Source of the DNA: Synaphobranchus kaupii
Lineage: Eukaryota > Chordata > Actinopteri > Anguilliformes > Synaphobranchidae
Direction of reading: 5' to 3'
DNA: 64,000 nt
NCBI GenBank assembly: GCA_029718625.1
Contig: CM056376.1
Span: forward strand, 78,987,386 to 79,051,385
Part shown: positions 36,206 to 48,107 of the stretch, in pieces
Layout of the letters: each line of letters starts with the position of its first letter
How positions within the stretch are numbered: the first letter of the stretch is position 1
Notes under the pieces: model-generated
The model's input: only the letters and a program-made list of their open reading frames with translations
What the model was told of the DNA's origin: nothing
Databases searched by the model: none
Position numbers and translations under genes: made by a program

Positions 36206-39200
36206 GATCATGCTTTATCATCAGCCAGAAAATTTTTCCCTTTTTAGTTTCTGACTTGCTGGGCACTTTGTACAGTTTTATAGATTTGTTCCTACTGCAA
36301 ATGATGTGGAATGTTCATGCTGCAGCCTCTCCAAATCATAGTTGATCAGATTGACATGCATAACCCCAAATTGAAATGCTTTTCTGTTTGAAGTCATTTC
36401 ACAGTTGGATAGTCCTGACTTGTGTTGTGTGGATTTGGGGGGGCGAGGTCGGGGCTGGGTAGTTTGGAATGTGTTGAGCTCCTGGGGATTAACCATGCCT
36501 CAAAAAGAATTCTGGCATGTTTTCACTTTAAAGCTGTAATCTGTAATTTCTCAATTTTGGTGGATTTGGCAACATCTCTGGTGACTGGTGGTCACAAGAG
36601 TTTGTTTTCACACTCCAAATACCAGAGTTCCTTTCAAAACAAAGCTACATGCCCAAACAAAGCGGCATGCTTAGGGTGTAGTTCTAGACATGGAGTGTTT
36701 AATTTTCTTAGAAGATAATACAGAGGTAGCGTATTTTGGTGAAAGATGACTGCCTAGAGACAATCAACAATGTTGTCCGACATGGTAATACTATTGATCA
36801 ACATATCAAAGCTAATTTTAGGTGCTTGCATTTCCACATTCAACATGAAAGTTTCCCTGCATGTGGTCATCACATTTGAATACCCGATGGCACCAATGGA
36901 AAATAGCATATATATAATAATCAACATACCTATTGGAATTTACTATCCTGGGACATACAAAGCATTTGTGAATCTGCTATATAAGAGCGTAATTAACTTG
37001 GTTTGTACTTAATACATCCAACTGAACACTCACAGAGCAGGGATTGCTGCCCTTTAAAGGTAATTTTAACAATAAGCAGCATGTTTAGGGCAAGGCTATA
37101 AATAGTCTGTTATAAGAGGATTTTCCCAGCATACATCCACACATTGATCTGTTCTCCAGTTATTAATCCAATGAAGCCATTAATTTCTTTGCAGAAATCA
37201 ATTCAGCTATTTATCTGGGGTACATGCTAGTCTTATTGTTAATTTTGTTCATGCCACAGCATTCACTAGTTCAAGCCGCATATGCAAGGCCACAGCTAAC
37301 ACAGGAAACCTGTGGTTTATTAATTAAGCGGGACATAAAACACGCTTGTACGCCATGCGTAAGAATAATTAGAGCCTGGATATCAGTCTCCCCTTATGAA
37401 TTGAGTCACACTGCATTTCCTCTGGAGACCATTCAGAGCCAGTCCATAAGCAAGGACTAATGATTTGCTCAGCAGCTCCACTTTTGATGAAGCCAGCTAA
37501 AGCAAAGCGCACTGTATTTTTTATTACAGTTTGGCTGAACGCTGCCGAGGTCACAAAAAGGCCAGGCTCACAGCTTCAGTTGCTTGAGTTGCGCAGACTG
37601 TGATATGTTTTGTAAGTGATTGCCCCCCTCGGCTCGATCGTTTACTGTTGTCTAGACCCTCAGACAGACCTACTGCCTGCATTAAAACTGCCCTTGTGGG
37701 CATTCATGTTCAATTTCAGGTTGCTAGATGCTTCTTTACTTTTTTCATTAATTCATAATGATAAGCATGCTATCTAGCTGTTGCATATATATTTTTATAA
37801 ACATGGCAGCATTGCGGTATGACTGTGATCATGTTACCGCCTATGTTGGCAGGGAGGTTATCTTCCCTGGATATGGATGGCTGGGTGCGTGAACAAGAGA
37901 GGACATTCTCTTATTCTGTGCGGTTTGATTTGGAAGAAGTCAGCCGGTATTTTTCAAGCCTTTGTCATAATTTTTGGCAATTCCCTGAAGTTCATTGAAC
38001 TGGAGCTGATTTTCTGCGGAGGCTCACGTGACCACAGCCATGAAGAACATGCTGAAAGGCACTACCAAATTACATGACAGAAAGAAATATTTATAGGAAA
38101 GTGGCTGAGTCATGCAGGGCCATGAAGTTTGAGGATGTGGAACCCGGAACCCATCCCCCAGCTGCCAGACCACCATCTGCAGCTAAACATAGCCGCACAG
38201 GAAGGGAAGTTTCTGAGGGCTTTTATAGCCATCCTCTATGGCACGGTGCCCAAATAAAGTGCTGTAGTGTCAAGCCAACCAGCAGGCTTGCATGTGGCAG
38301 AATAATTGACGGTTGTTTACAGTCTGATTGAGATGTCTGCCTGGCCTTTCCTTGAGATGGATGACTCAGAGGGGGACACCTACACTTGCTCCCCTCATTT
38401 TCTGACCAACCATGCTTGTTAAGGAAAAAATATTATATTATATACTTGTCAATATAAGACAAAATATAATTTTAAAACTGTGTGGAAGATACTTATCTAA
38501 ATGTATTTGGAAAATGCATCTCCATTTAACATTGCTACTTTCTTTTTTTATATAGGCTGAATTATAGGCTATTTTCATTCATCATTTTATGTTATATTCT
38601 TCAATCTATGCTGCACAACATTTGCAGACTTCTCAGAGGATAGTTTCAGTGTGTCACCTGACTGCATGTTTCAGTCTAATTTCAGAGTTGTCCGTTTTTC
38701 ATTGCACACTATTTTCCCAAATCTTTAGTGTCTTTCACCCTGTTTTGTGCATGTAAAAATAAACACTCAGGTTGGTCATACAGCATTAATGGACACATTT
38801 CCATACACTTAGGTGGATCAAACCTGTTTTAAGCAGAGCTTGGTATGGTTATGAAAGATCACTGCCATTCTGCATTTCTGTTCTGTTCATGACATATACA
38901 ACAAGTTTTTATCAATGGAATTGATATGGTTTTTATTAATGGAATATACCCGTGGTTACAGATTCTGCTCATTCTTAGGTATGATAGGTATATTTAATGT
39001 GTTTACAGTGTATGTCCCTCATGCTGTCTACATGTTGTGTATCTCCAAGTTAGGAAAGAGAAATTAAGGGAAAACTGCAGCCAGATTTGTTGTTTAATTA
39101 AGAAATAAAATACTAACTAGCTACTTTGGTGAAATAAATGACACAATGTAGCTGAGGTTTTTTCTTTGAATTTGAGCAGAAATGTACGTTACAAAAGCCA

Positions 39201-40998
39201 TGACTATTTGAAGTTGGTGCCATGTTGCTTGTTTTCCTGCGAGTAACATTCGGGACATCAAGAACAGAGCAAGAACAGTCATGATCCTACCCAAAATGCA
39301 ACATGGGCATAGATTTCACTGTGTTGGTTGCAGCTTTTTTTAATTGGTTCATACTAATTGACCACCGCCTCTTGAATGTAAGTCAAATGTAAGGTCCACT
39401 GTGTCCTGGAAAAGCATCTGGCTTGATTTAGTGTGAATTTCAACCCAGACTTTGACCTCTCTGCCTACCTAGCTTCTTAAATTACAGGAGAATCTTTTCA
39501 AGAGATCAATTGCTTTTATAGGCTGCAAAGACAGTCTTAAAGCAATCTCAGACACACAGACGTGTGCTGTACATCACAGGACTGTGTGCCTGAGATTGCC
39601 TTAGTCTTAGGCTTAGTCTGTGATTTACAACATAGCTGGAGAACAAAACGGAGGTCTCCTCTACCACAAGAAAACTACCACCTCTCTCTCTTAATATCTT
39701 AATTTCCTTTTTGGCAAAAAGTATTGGATGCCCACTCTCAGGTAATTAATTAATTACAGTAAGAGATTAAATCTGGAAATTATTTAAAGGAATAATTTTT
39801 GGTTGTAACTCTAGTGCCACTGAAGACAGCAATAGCTGAAACATGCCAGCAATATGAAAAGAATAATAAATAATTTTTATGATTCAATCTCCTGCTTTAC
39901 TTTAACTAATGATTTGTGTAGGTGTAATGATGAGTGTAGGCCCCCATGTAGGCTACTTTTTTGTATATTTTTTTGTGAGGCTGATGCACATTTTTTGTGA
40001 AGCAGGGTGCAAAGTAAATATCTGCAGTTTTCTCATTTCTTTTTTTTTCTTAAAAGTAAACACCTTGGTAAAGCTTCACCATCCGAAGGTGATTGATCTT
40101 CACTTTGCTGTTCAGTGATGCGCAAAATAAACCTACATCTAAGCCTGTCAATTTTCAGCTTCATTTCCAGCCTTTCCAATGGGTAACTGGCCATCTGGGA
40201 AGAAGGTCAACCAATCCAGATTGCTTGTGGAACAAAAAACAGTTGTTTACTCTACTTAACTTTACTATTTGTTCCCATTAAACTCTTGCCCAATCAGTAT
40301 TATCTCTGTTTGACACAAAGTCTAGTTACTTCCTGGTAAATTCCAAAGGTGTATGGGTTCTGTGGTGTCAATGACCAGTTCAAACCTTTTTCCAAGATGA
40401 AAGCTTGCAGACAAGGTCGAAAATGGTTAAATTCTGTCTGAAATGCACTTTGATATTGTTTATTAATGTTGGCTTTTGTAGTGTAATCAATCAAACTAAC
40501 ATTTTCATAAATAACCTACTGTAGGCATCTAGTTTATATAAAAAGCATAACATAGTGTAGAAATAAATATTTTAATTTCTCTGACCCCAGAGCTTTCAAG
40601 CAAGATAAAATTAGAATTTGATTAAGACAGATTTGTTGAATCCATTAGTAAGCACTCTGCTTTAGGTTTAAGTTCTGTTTAGACTATTTGAAGGTTAGAT
40701 AATATTGCATATTGACTCAGCATGAGCTTGCCGTTACAAAGAGCATTACAAAGCCCTTCTAATAGACAAAGACTAAGGGCCTTCTATTTTCCTTTAATAA
40801 GGGGGCTATGATCATAACGAAGAAGATGCCATCAAGCTTTCAATGTGCCTCAAATAAGATCAAAGTCAGGAATGCACTTAATGACCACTCCATATGGGCA
40901 TAGTATACTTTTGTTGCATCCCCTGCAGAGTAAAGTGAAGATGAACAGTGATGCTGTACAAAGTCATACACTGAGAAGGAAGTTCCATGTTTACAAAG
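36206..40998. other. Long stretch with no supported gene
   Basis: Mostly AT-rich. The part at 37050-38330 is low in repeats and holds motifs typical of conserved enhancers (TTATTAATTAAGC, AATAATTAGAGC), but this is only compositional. 39540-39600 contains a short imperfect inversion (AGCAATCTCAGACACACAG and its near-complement). Confidence 0.4.
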
Positions 40999-41605
40999 TG
41001 TTAGGGTAGGTGGGAAACAGGACCCAATAGCAGGCGGGAAGTAGGAAAACCGAAGTTTAATATAGGGGCAAGGCAGCAATCCGTGGTACAAAACAGGCAG
41101 GGTTGTAAACCGGGAAGACAGGGCAATGGTACAAAAACAGAGTCCAAAGAGTAGTCACAGAACAGGATGGGGTCGGAACCGGGAAGGCACAGCAGAAGTA
41201 CAAAATCAGGGTCTCGAGAACACAGGCAGAAGTCCAAAACCAGGGAGGTGTAAAGAGAAACAAAAAGAAAACAAAACGAAGACAAAATAGAAAAATTAAA
41301 TAAAGACAGGAGAAGGACTCAGGATAACAAAACCTAGGAAACAGATACTCAAAAAACAAACAGACAACTCAGGAAGGTACTCTGAGAAATCGTAAGAACA
41401 CTGAAGCAAAAACCAACGGTGACGAACTTGCAAAGAAAAGACTAAATCACAGGGTTATATACACTGAGGAAGACAGACAAAATGGGAAACAGGTGTGCAG
41501 AGGCGGGGAGGGGAGATTGCTCACAGATGAGCACAATGAAACGATAAGGGAAGCTGATAATGCAATTTACGAGGGAACACGAAATACACGGACTGGACTG
41601 AACTG
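40999..41605 (-). mobile_element. LTR-like segment of a Ty3/gypsy-type element
   Basis: Begins TGTTAGGGTAGGTGGGAAAC and has the purine-rich, repeat-laden look of gypsy LTRs read from the minus strand. AAACCGGGAAG-type phrases and ACAAAA-CAG-GG-TC units recur every 50-60 bp. A TATA-like motif on the minus strand at about 41455-41461 lies near the expected U3/R region. No polypurine tract or coding region adjoins it, so it is a solo or broken LTR. It stops at the TTAA (41606-41609), where another element seems to begin. Confidence 0.5.
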
Positions 41606-41735
41606 TTAACCCCTTGGTGCAGATGGCAAATTTCACCTATTTAGGGGGTGCTCCGTTTAAGGGCCCATCAATAGTAAAGAAATGCATGCAAATTTCCCAT
41701 AGACTTCAATGCATTGTATCGTAGTTGGAGGTAAT

Positions 41736-41749
41736 CCCCCCCCCCCCCC
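41736..41749. repeat. C homopolymer
   Basis: Run of 14 C close to the possible right terminus of the 6.5-kb element. A second C run is at 43166-43182. Confidence 0.9.
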
Positions 41750-42569
41750 ATCATATAGTTCATTATATCATTTTCATAATTGAAATTGCATAATTCTGTC
41801 TATTGAATTGCATAATTCTGTCTATTTTGAATGCAATTTACATGCAAGAAATTACATGTACTGTATACATGTACAGATGATTCAAAATGTTTTTTTGTTT
41901 TTTTTTAACGTAATATCAATTTCAATCTTTATTTCTCGATCATTTAATGTTACCAGAACAACCTCCAGATGACTAATTTAAACAAACATTTATTGCAAAT
42001 GACTACATGTACAAGACTCAACGTATCATTGTCATATTATTACAAGGAAATTGAATTATAACAATTGAGTAGTGCATAACACTTATCAAACGGTTGTGAA
42101 TTATTATGTGTAACTTTAAAGGCCGTTTTCTCAAAATGTCAAATTTGCATAACCTGCCGCAGCAAAACGAATGTATCTCCATAACCGAACATCAGAATTG
42201 CACCTAATTTTGCACAGATACTCTATGATACATGTGCCATTAAGCCATAGAGCCATGTTTTGCTATCTTGAATACTAGACCATGGGGCATGCCTCCAATA
42301 TGTGTCCAGAAAGTGAGTTTCGTGGTGCACCTCTTGGGTCAAGGTGGAAACACTTTCATTTATTAGTCAATAGTATACTGATTGCTAATACCAAAATCCA
42401 CAATCCCTAAACTAACCAGTTTTTGAGCAATGAGCCTTTTAATTATGGTTCATAAAAATAGCGCCCTCTATTGGTCAATGTTGGATAACTGTGTACATTT
42501 CAATGGTAAAATGATACTGGAGTGTTATTATGAGTCTTGCATGTTTCCAAAGAATCATTTGTTCCATTG

Positions 42570-42672
42570 GCGTGGGGGTGTGGTGGGGATGGGGTGGGGT
42601 GGGGGTGGGGGTCGGAGTAGTAGTGGAGTGGGGGTGGAGTGGGAGTGGAGTGGTAGTGGGGGTATGGTGTGG
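42570..42672. repeat. G-rich simple repeat
   Basis: GGGGT/GGAGTGG-type units repeated over about 100 bp on the plus strand, with many runs of four or five G, so a G-quadruplex is possible. A frame through it reads as Gly/Trp/Ser only because of composition. Confidence 0.9.
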
Positions 42673-44487
42673 TTCTGGGGGCTTATAGAGAAGAGGACAG
42701 GCATTTAATTAATTCTGGCAACAGTGAATTGTTACATGCTTTGTCTGGTGAGGGGGAATACATTAACCCACCCCCTCCCCCTCATTAAATAAACCCCATA
42801 CCTCATCCTTGTATTCCTGTTCCCAAAGCCTTTTTTGCATTATTACAATGGTTTCAATAGTAATTTCCCCTAAAATTGCAATTTCATAACAAATTTTAGC
42901 TATCCTTATTTACAATCATGTTATGATTTTGATTTGATGAAACTTTAAGTACATGTACAAGAAAATGTACACTGAATGAAATGTTATAAAATTAATAAAT
43001 TGTTGCAATTTCATTAATGACACAAATTTCCCATTTCTGAAATTTCTTTTTTAAATAAATGTATGATAAAAAAAGGAAACAACAGTGTGACACTTCTGTT
43101 TTCATTCTCCATTTGTGGTTTCTGTTTTATTAAATACACATTAATAAGCCTCAATACTCCCCCTGCCCCCCCCCCCCCCCCCTACAAATAAAATATCAAT
43201 ATTATTCGGGCTAACCATTATGAGTTCCCGGTAATTCCTGACAGTGCTGTTTACAAAATATATGCAGTAAAATTTTGTTAAAAGCACCTGCAACAGCTGA
43301 GAATAAGCGACCAATGGCTTCCGTCTCACCTTAGAAACCGCCAAATTAGCCTGCTTGTTTAACGAATTTCGTTTGATTATGCAATGAACTCACGTTCAAG
43401 CTTCATCCGAAGTTCATTAGGCTACCTGCATTCTAATTTTGATTAATAACATAAATAATGTTATTTTGCCTTAATGATGACACTAAATACAATAAATCTG
43501 TCAGGTTGGCAACCCATAGGTTCAGTATATTTTCCCTTGTTTTATAATGTCCTGCTTATGGAAATGTGACCAACCTGTTTTACTGGTAGCGTAATGCTTT
43601 AAAACGATCCACTTTCCGAGGAAGACCGTGAAAAGTGTGATTTACAGCAGGGGAAACAGACCTGCTCCTGTAAAGCGCACATGCAGATAATGGCATTAAA
43701 ATTAATTGTAAATTAATTGTGTAACGTGCTGCAAATTTGTTTTCATTTCTAATTAGACGCTGTGTTCTCTTTAAAATCTTTTGTTCCGTTATGGAATAAC
43801 AGGTGAAATCAGCGGGGTTTTAATAAGCTGAGTGTATGGAAACCTTGTCACTGTAATTAAAAAAATATAAAGGACGAAGAATAGCTAAGGTTACAATTCA
43901 GTTAACATGGTGACGTTTATCTCCGTTTTTTAACCATAGGCTATCGAAAAAACCTTATGCACAGCGAATCCGCTGTAGCCTAGGCTATTTGAAAAACAAT
44001 AAATGCAATATTCACTGGACAAGGTTTTGAACTTTTTTCTGTCACAACCATTCTATTTACTTACAGGCTGTATTCCTAGATAAACAGAGTAATGACATCT
44101 GAAGTGCATTTTCAGAACTCAAATGTCCGTCTATTGCAGTGCCGAGTTTTCTATTGAACGACAATTCACGCATTAGGTGTAAATGACAATTCGCGCATTA
44201 GGCTTGATATAGGTGTTATCAGCTCCTTTTTAATGCACATCGCCTGGATGTTGATGGAGTGAGCTGAGGGACAGGTATGTGGTCTTTGACGTATGGACCC
44301 TTTTATTGCTATGCATTTTTTGATATAGCCTACACAATAATGATATTTCACATTGTAATCTTGATATTTTAGTCATGCTTGTGCGCACCCCTGTGTGTAA
44401 TAGACTGGAGGGTGTACGCGCGTTGTGCACACGCCTATGTAGACGCACTTATATGCGCTGTTAAAATAACATGTAAACAACTGCGAC

Positions 44488-45235
44488 ATGGGTCAGGAAC
44501 AGGAACTGGACGGGTCGGGCACCAGGACGGGTAAGGAACTGGATGGGTCAGGAACTGGACGGGTCAGGGACCAGGCTGGGTCGGGAACTGGACGGGTAAG
44601 GAACCAGGCAGGGTCGGGAACTGGAAGGGTAAGGAACTGGACGGGTCAGAAACTGGGAAGGGTCAGAAACTGGACGGGTCAGGAACTAGACGTGACCCCG
44701 GACGGGGCGGTCCAGCTGAGGACGGCACACCGGACGTGGGGTCAGGAACAGGTGCGGGGGTCCCGCAGATAGCGCGGGGGGCCCACAGCAGCACTCTAGC
44801 CATGGGGAAACAGGAACCAGACGTGACCCAGGCCGTGGGGTCCACCTTAGGGATGGCACGCCTGCTGTAGGGTCAGAAACCGGTGCAGGGGAGGCCCAGG
44901 GAACACAACCTTCAAACCTGGGGACGGCACTCAGCCTAGGGGTAGGAACAGGTGCGGGGGTCCCGCAGATCTCTAGCTCTTCCCCAACTCTAGCCGTGGG
45001 GAAACAGGAACCAGACGTGACCCAGGACAGGACAGGACAACGGGGAACCCAGCTCATACAAGACATGACGAGGACAAAACGAGCAACAGGTGGGAGAAGG
45101 GTAATGAGGACACGAGAGGAAAACACAATTCAGGTGTGGGGAGTGCAGGACAGAAGTAGGAGGGAGAGAGAGAAAACACGGGGTGGACTGTGAGACAATG
45201 GGAAAACCCGGGATGGAATCCGGGTGCCTCACACA
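44488..45235 (-). repeat. LTR-like fragment with two layers of tandem repeats
   Basis: From 44488 to about 44700 a 16-17-bp unit (core GGGTCAGGAACTGGAC) is repeated about a dozen times with variation. From there to about 45035 a longer unit of roughly 140-200 bp is duplicated: AGGAACAGGTGCGGGGGTCC near 44743 and 44944, and GGGGAAACAGGAACCAGACG near 44801 and 44998. The remainder (45035-45235), with AGGTGTGGGGAGTGCAGGAC and AACACGGGGTGGAC, resembles the U3 side of fish gypsy LTRs read on the minus strand. Borders are uncertain. Confidence 0.55.
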
Positions 45236-45948
45236 CTCATCTTAAGACCAACACGCCCAGTTCACTTGTAATGGGCGCAAGAATACATGGTATTTAAACG
45301 GCGTGAACGTAAGGCGTTATAATGAACCATGCGCCGGGTGTAAGATAGCAAAGACACTTGCATTTGGGTTAGCGCCGCTTTGCGCCGGGTGAAAGGTAGT
45401 CCTTTGCCTGTTTGCAATATGGGGTACTTTTCATGCAAGGTATTAATATTCAGTTAATACAAACAAACATGTTGTGCATACATTGTGTATGTTTACCTAT
45501 GAAATATTAACATGTTTTCAGAAAAGGACTTTTGAGGAGGGCCATGGAAACAGTGTTTCCATCCCATTTCCATCCCGAATTTTTAAGCAATTAATTGGAA
45601 TTCAGTTTAAATTAACTCATACTGCACACAATTTGTACCAGACACAATTTGTATCATATCTTATACCCTGGTCAACTCATTGCCAAAATAAATGTAGGTC
45701 TCCCATTTTCCTCAATTTTCAGAATAGTGTTCATTATGTTAGTGGTAATATTTGGTTTTAACTGATCACGTCACTTTAAGTTACTTTGTGTATATACATC
45801 ATCTAGTTCTGCGATGCTACTGGGCAGTGAACCACCATGGCTGAACCAGCATAAGGAAAACTAACGAAAACATACGAAAGTAAGATAGGGATTAAGCCAC
45901 ACGAAATCGGATTTAAGCTCATTCCATTATATTATGAACTAAAATTAC

Positions 45949-46233
45949 CTCTGATAGTGATTCGGAAATCGAAAGCGGATCTTCAGAATCTGAAGCACCT
46001 GCACCACCATGCCCGACAACGTTGCCTATTTGCAGCCCGCTGCACTCCGCTTTTCGGACGATATCAGCCTCTGTGGAAGCATATATCTGATTCCACCTAG
46101 CAGCACAAGATAAGAACTTCTTCCAGCTCTTCCATGAAAATGGAACACACTTGAAAACAGCGCAAGAAATGTGCATTATGCACTGCTTTTCAGCACCGCC
46201 ATCATCCGCGCCTGAAGTCGTGGTGGCCGCCAT
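45949..46233 (-). CDS. Candidate first exon of an unrecognised, possibly transposon-derived gene
   Basis: On the minus strand, ATG at 46233-46231 in a good context (ACAACAATGG) opens 95 codons. They end exactly before a consensus-like donor, AGAG|GTAATT (intron from 45948), phase 0. The peptide starts MAATTTSGADDGGAEK. It has a Cys/Trp-rich middle, CVPFSWKSWKKFLSCAARW at about residues 29-47, and an acidic/Ser tail (DSEDPLSISESLSE). The spacing F-S..SW.KF..CA.RW recalls N-terminal segments of multi-copy transposase-related fish proteins, but I cannot name the family. The exact 110-bp duplication lies only 8 bp upstream of the start codon, in what would be its promoter or 5' UTR. No second exon was found. 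Confidence 0.35.
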
Positions 46234-46240
46234 TGTTGTG

Positions 46241-46460
46241 TATGCACGGCCAAACGATCGGAGTATCGCCACTCCCTATTGGTCAATTGAACAGGGCTGT
46301 CAGATCAATCTTATAACGGCAATGTTGATTTGCTAATTTAAGAGCGATGATATGCACGGCCAAACGATCGGAGTATCGCCACTCCCTATTGGTCAATTGA
46401 ACAGGGCTGTCAGATCAATCTTATAACGGCAATGTTGATTTGCTAATTTAAGAGCGATGA
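46241..46460. repeat. Exact tandem duplication, 110-bp unit
   Basis: 46241-46350 and 46351-46460 are identical as read, beginning TATGCACGGCCAAACGATCG. There is no divergence at all, in contrast to the old surrounding elements, so the duplication is recent or an assembly artefact. Confidence 0.93.
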
Positions 46461-46869
46461 CGTAGAGATTCGCAGCCTCTTTCAACGGTAGAATCGGCAA
46501 CCAAAACGGACGGTTTACTGGGTAAAAAATCAACTGTGGATTTGCAAGGTTAAATTCTTCGTATTTTTCTGAATTTTATCATGTGAAATCCACGCTGACC
46601 CGTGAACATGCATCACTAGAGAGCATAATAATTGGGCATGCCTTTTGGTCTATACTTTTTAAATTACAGCCTACTGTTTTTTGATTGGCTGCGGCCATTG
46701 CCATGGCAACAGATTAATCAAAATTCGCTCTATGGTTCAATGCGGAATTTACTGATGTACCACCTGATGAAGTTTCGTGAAAATCCATTAAAGCATGACA
46801 GAGTTCCATTTGTTTTGCTGTAGCACCATTTTAAGTCTATGGGAAATTTGCCCCTACTTGTCCCTGTAC

Positions 46870-48103
46870 TCTACAGTATGTATACTTTTGTCCTGGGATT
46901 GCATTTTTCTGTAGTTTTAAAAATTTCTATTCATAATGACTCCAAGGAAATTTTTACCTTTATCTACCACATATCAGCGCACAGTAAACTGGAATGAGCA
47001 TTTATCATGCCCTAAGAGGCAAGTATATACACCATAGCCTATATTATGTGCGATAACATGAACATAAAATAGTATTCCACCATCTGCAAAATGCTGCCAA
47101 ATGTTCTATCTTCAATGATGTTCTATCTACATTTCACGATTGCACTACAGTCTGTGAAATGCACTCAAAATGCGAAAATAACAATAGGGCTATCAAACAT
47201 ATTGGAAAGACAGTGCTCGAGTGGAAACACGAAGGTACATATGTAGCCAGCGAGACCAACTGTATTTTAGACGCAAAAATACTTACATATCGGAAAAGGG
47301 AAACTCCCCTCCCTAATGCGTTTTCTATAGAGCTTGCGCAATACTAGACCGTTAAAACGAAAACTGCCATTGCTGGGCTGTAGTAAATTGTTCAAAGCAC
47401 CCCAAAAGACATGGCATATACCGTTGCTAAGGTTATAATGTACTCTATTGGATAAAAAAGCCGACAATTAAACCAGAATGAACTGTAATGAATGAGACAG
47501 GCTTACAGGGCATGGCGGTATTACGCGTCGATGTTTCAGATAGTGTAATAGCGGTATAAAGTGTTGTATATTTCTCAAACCGATTGTACCAGACAATAAA
47601 TGACCACTGAATTTTGAAAGGAACATTTCGATGTGTAAAACAAATGGTAGGATTGTATATTTATTTCATATTTAGTAGCATATATTGCTAGTAGAATACA
47701 TGGTAGAATGAAACAGTACTTTCACAGTTTATTTTGCATTTGAGTGAGCAGGGCTTTTCAGGCATACCATCAGGCTATTGTTGGGTTTATCTCATTGCTA
47801 TGACGTTATTCTAATTTTATATGATGAATAAATATATTTATGAACTCAAACATAGACGCTAGTGTCCACTATGTCACGCATGGGTAGTTATAGACTAGGT
47901 GGGGGTTGCTTGTTAAATGGACTTGCTACGGGGCAATAGTGACACTTAGAAATTCCGTATTCGGCAGAAATTCGGGACAAACTGTCTACCAATAAGTTCA
48001 AAACACAGAGTTTGTGATTTCCACTAATAGCTTGGCTGCAGTAGCAACGAATGTCTCAGTTGAGCAAAAAGGTTATGCCGGCGTCATCTTCTACGCAAAG
48101 GCT
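46870..48103 (-). mobile_element. piggyBac-like family copy C, reversed
   Basis: Read on the minus strand from 48103 inward, this matches copy B from its left TTAA end (CCTTTGCG(C/T)AGA, then CTAGTGTCCA-type, GCATGGGT, AACAAGCAACC, TTTCTAAGTG motifs). It then matches copies A and B through AAATATACAATCCTACCATT. Similarity with copy A continues to TACTGTAGAGTACAGG near 46870. The outer TTAA is at 48104-48107. No protein is encoded. Confidence 0.65.
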
Positions 48104-48107
48104 TTAA

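Larger units (their letters stand above)
41610..48103 (-). mobile_element. Hypothetical large piggyBac-like element (6.5 kb), reversed relative to copy B
   Basis: TTAA at 41606-41609 is followed by CCCCTTGGTGCAGATGGC, which resembles the right end of copy B (reverse strand). At the other side, TTAA at 48104-48107 is preceded by an end that reads, on the minus strand, AGCCTTTGCGTAGAAGATG, resembling copy B's left end. The two ends thus face each other in the orientation expected of one inserted unit. About 1.2 kb inside the right-hand end (46870-48103) is homologous to copies A and B. The middle contains LTR-like repeats, a tandem duplication and one coding-like exon. No long transposase frame is seen. 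Two unrelated partial elements could give the same picture. Confidence 0.35.

Noticed and set aside
44686..45126. 146-codon minus-strand frame
   Set aside because: It is a translation of the LTR-like tandem duplications; repeated Cys/Pro phrases follow the DNA repeat.
45919..46272. Longer version of the minus-strand frame starting at 46272
   Set aside because: The codon at 46272-46270 is GTG, not ATG. The first ATG with good context is at 46233.
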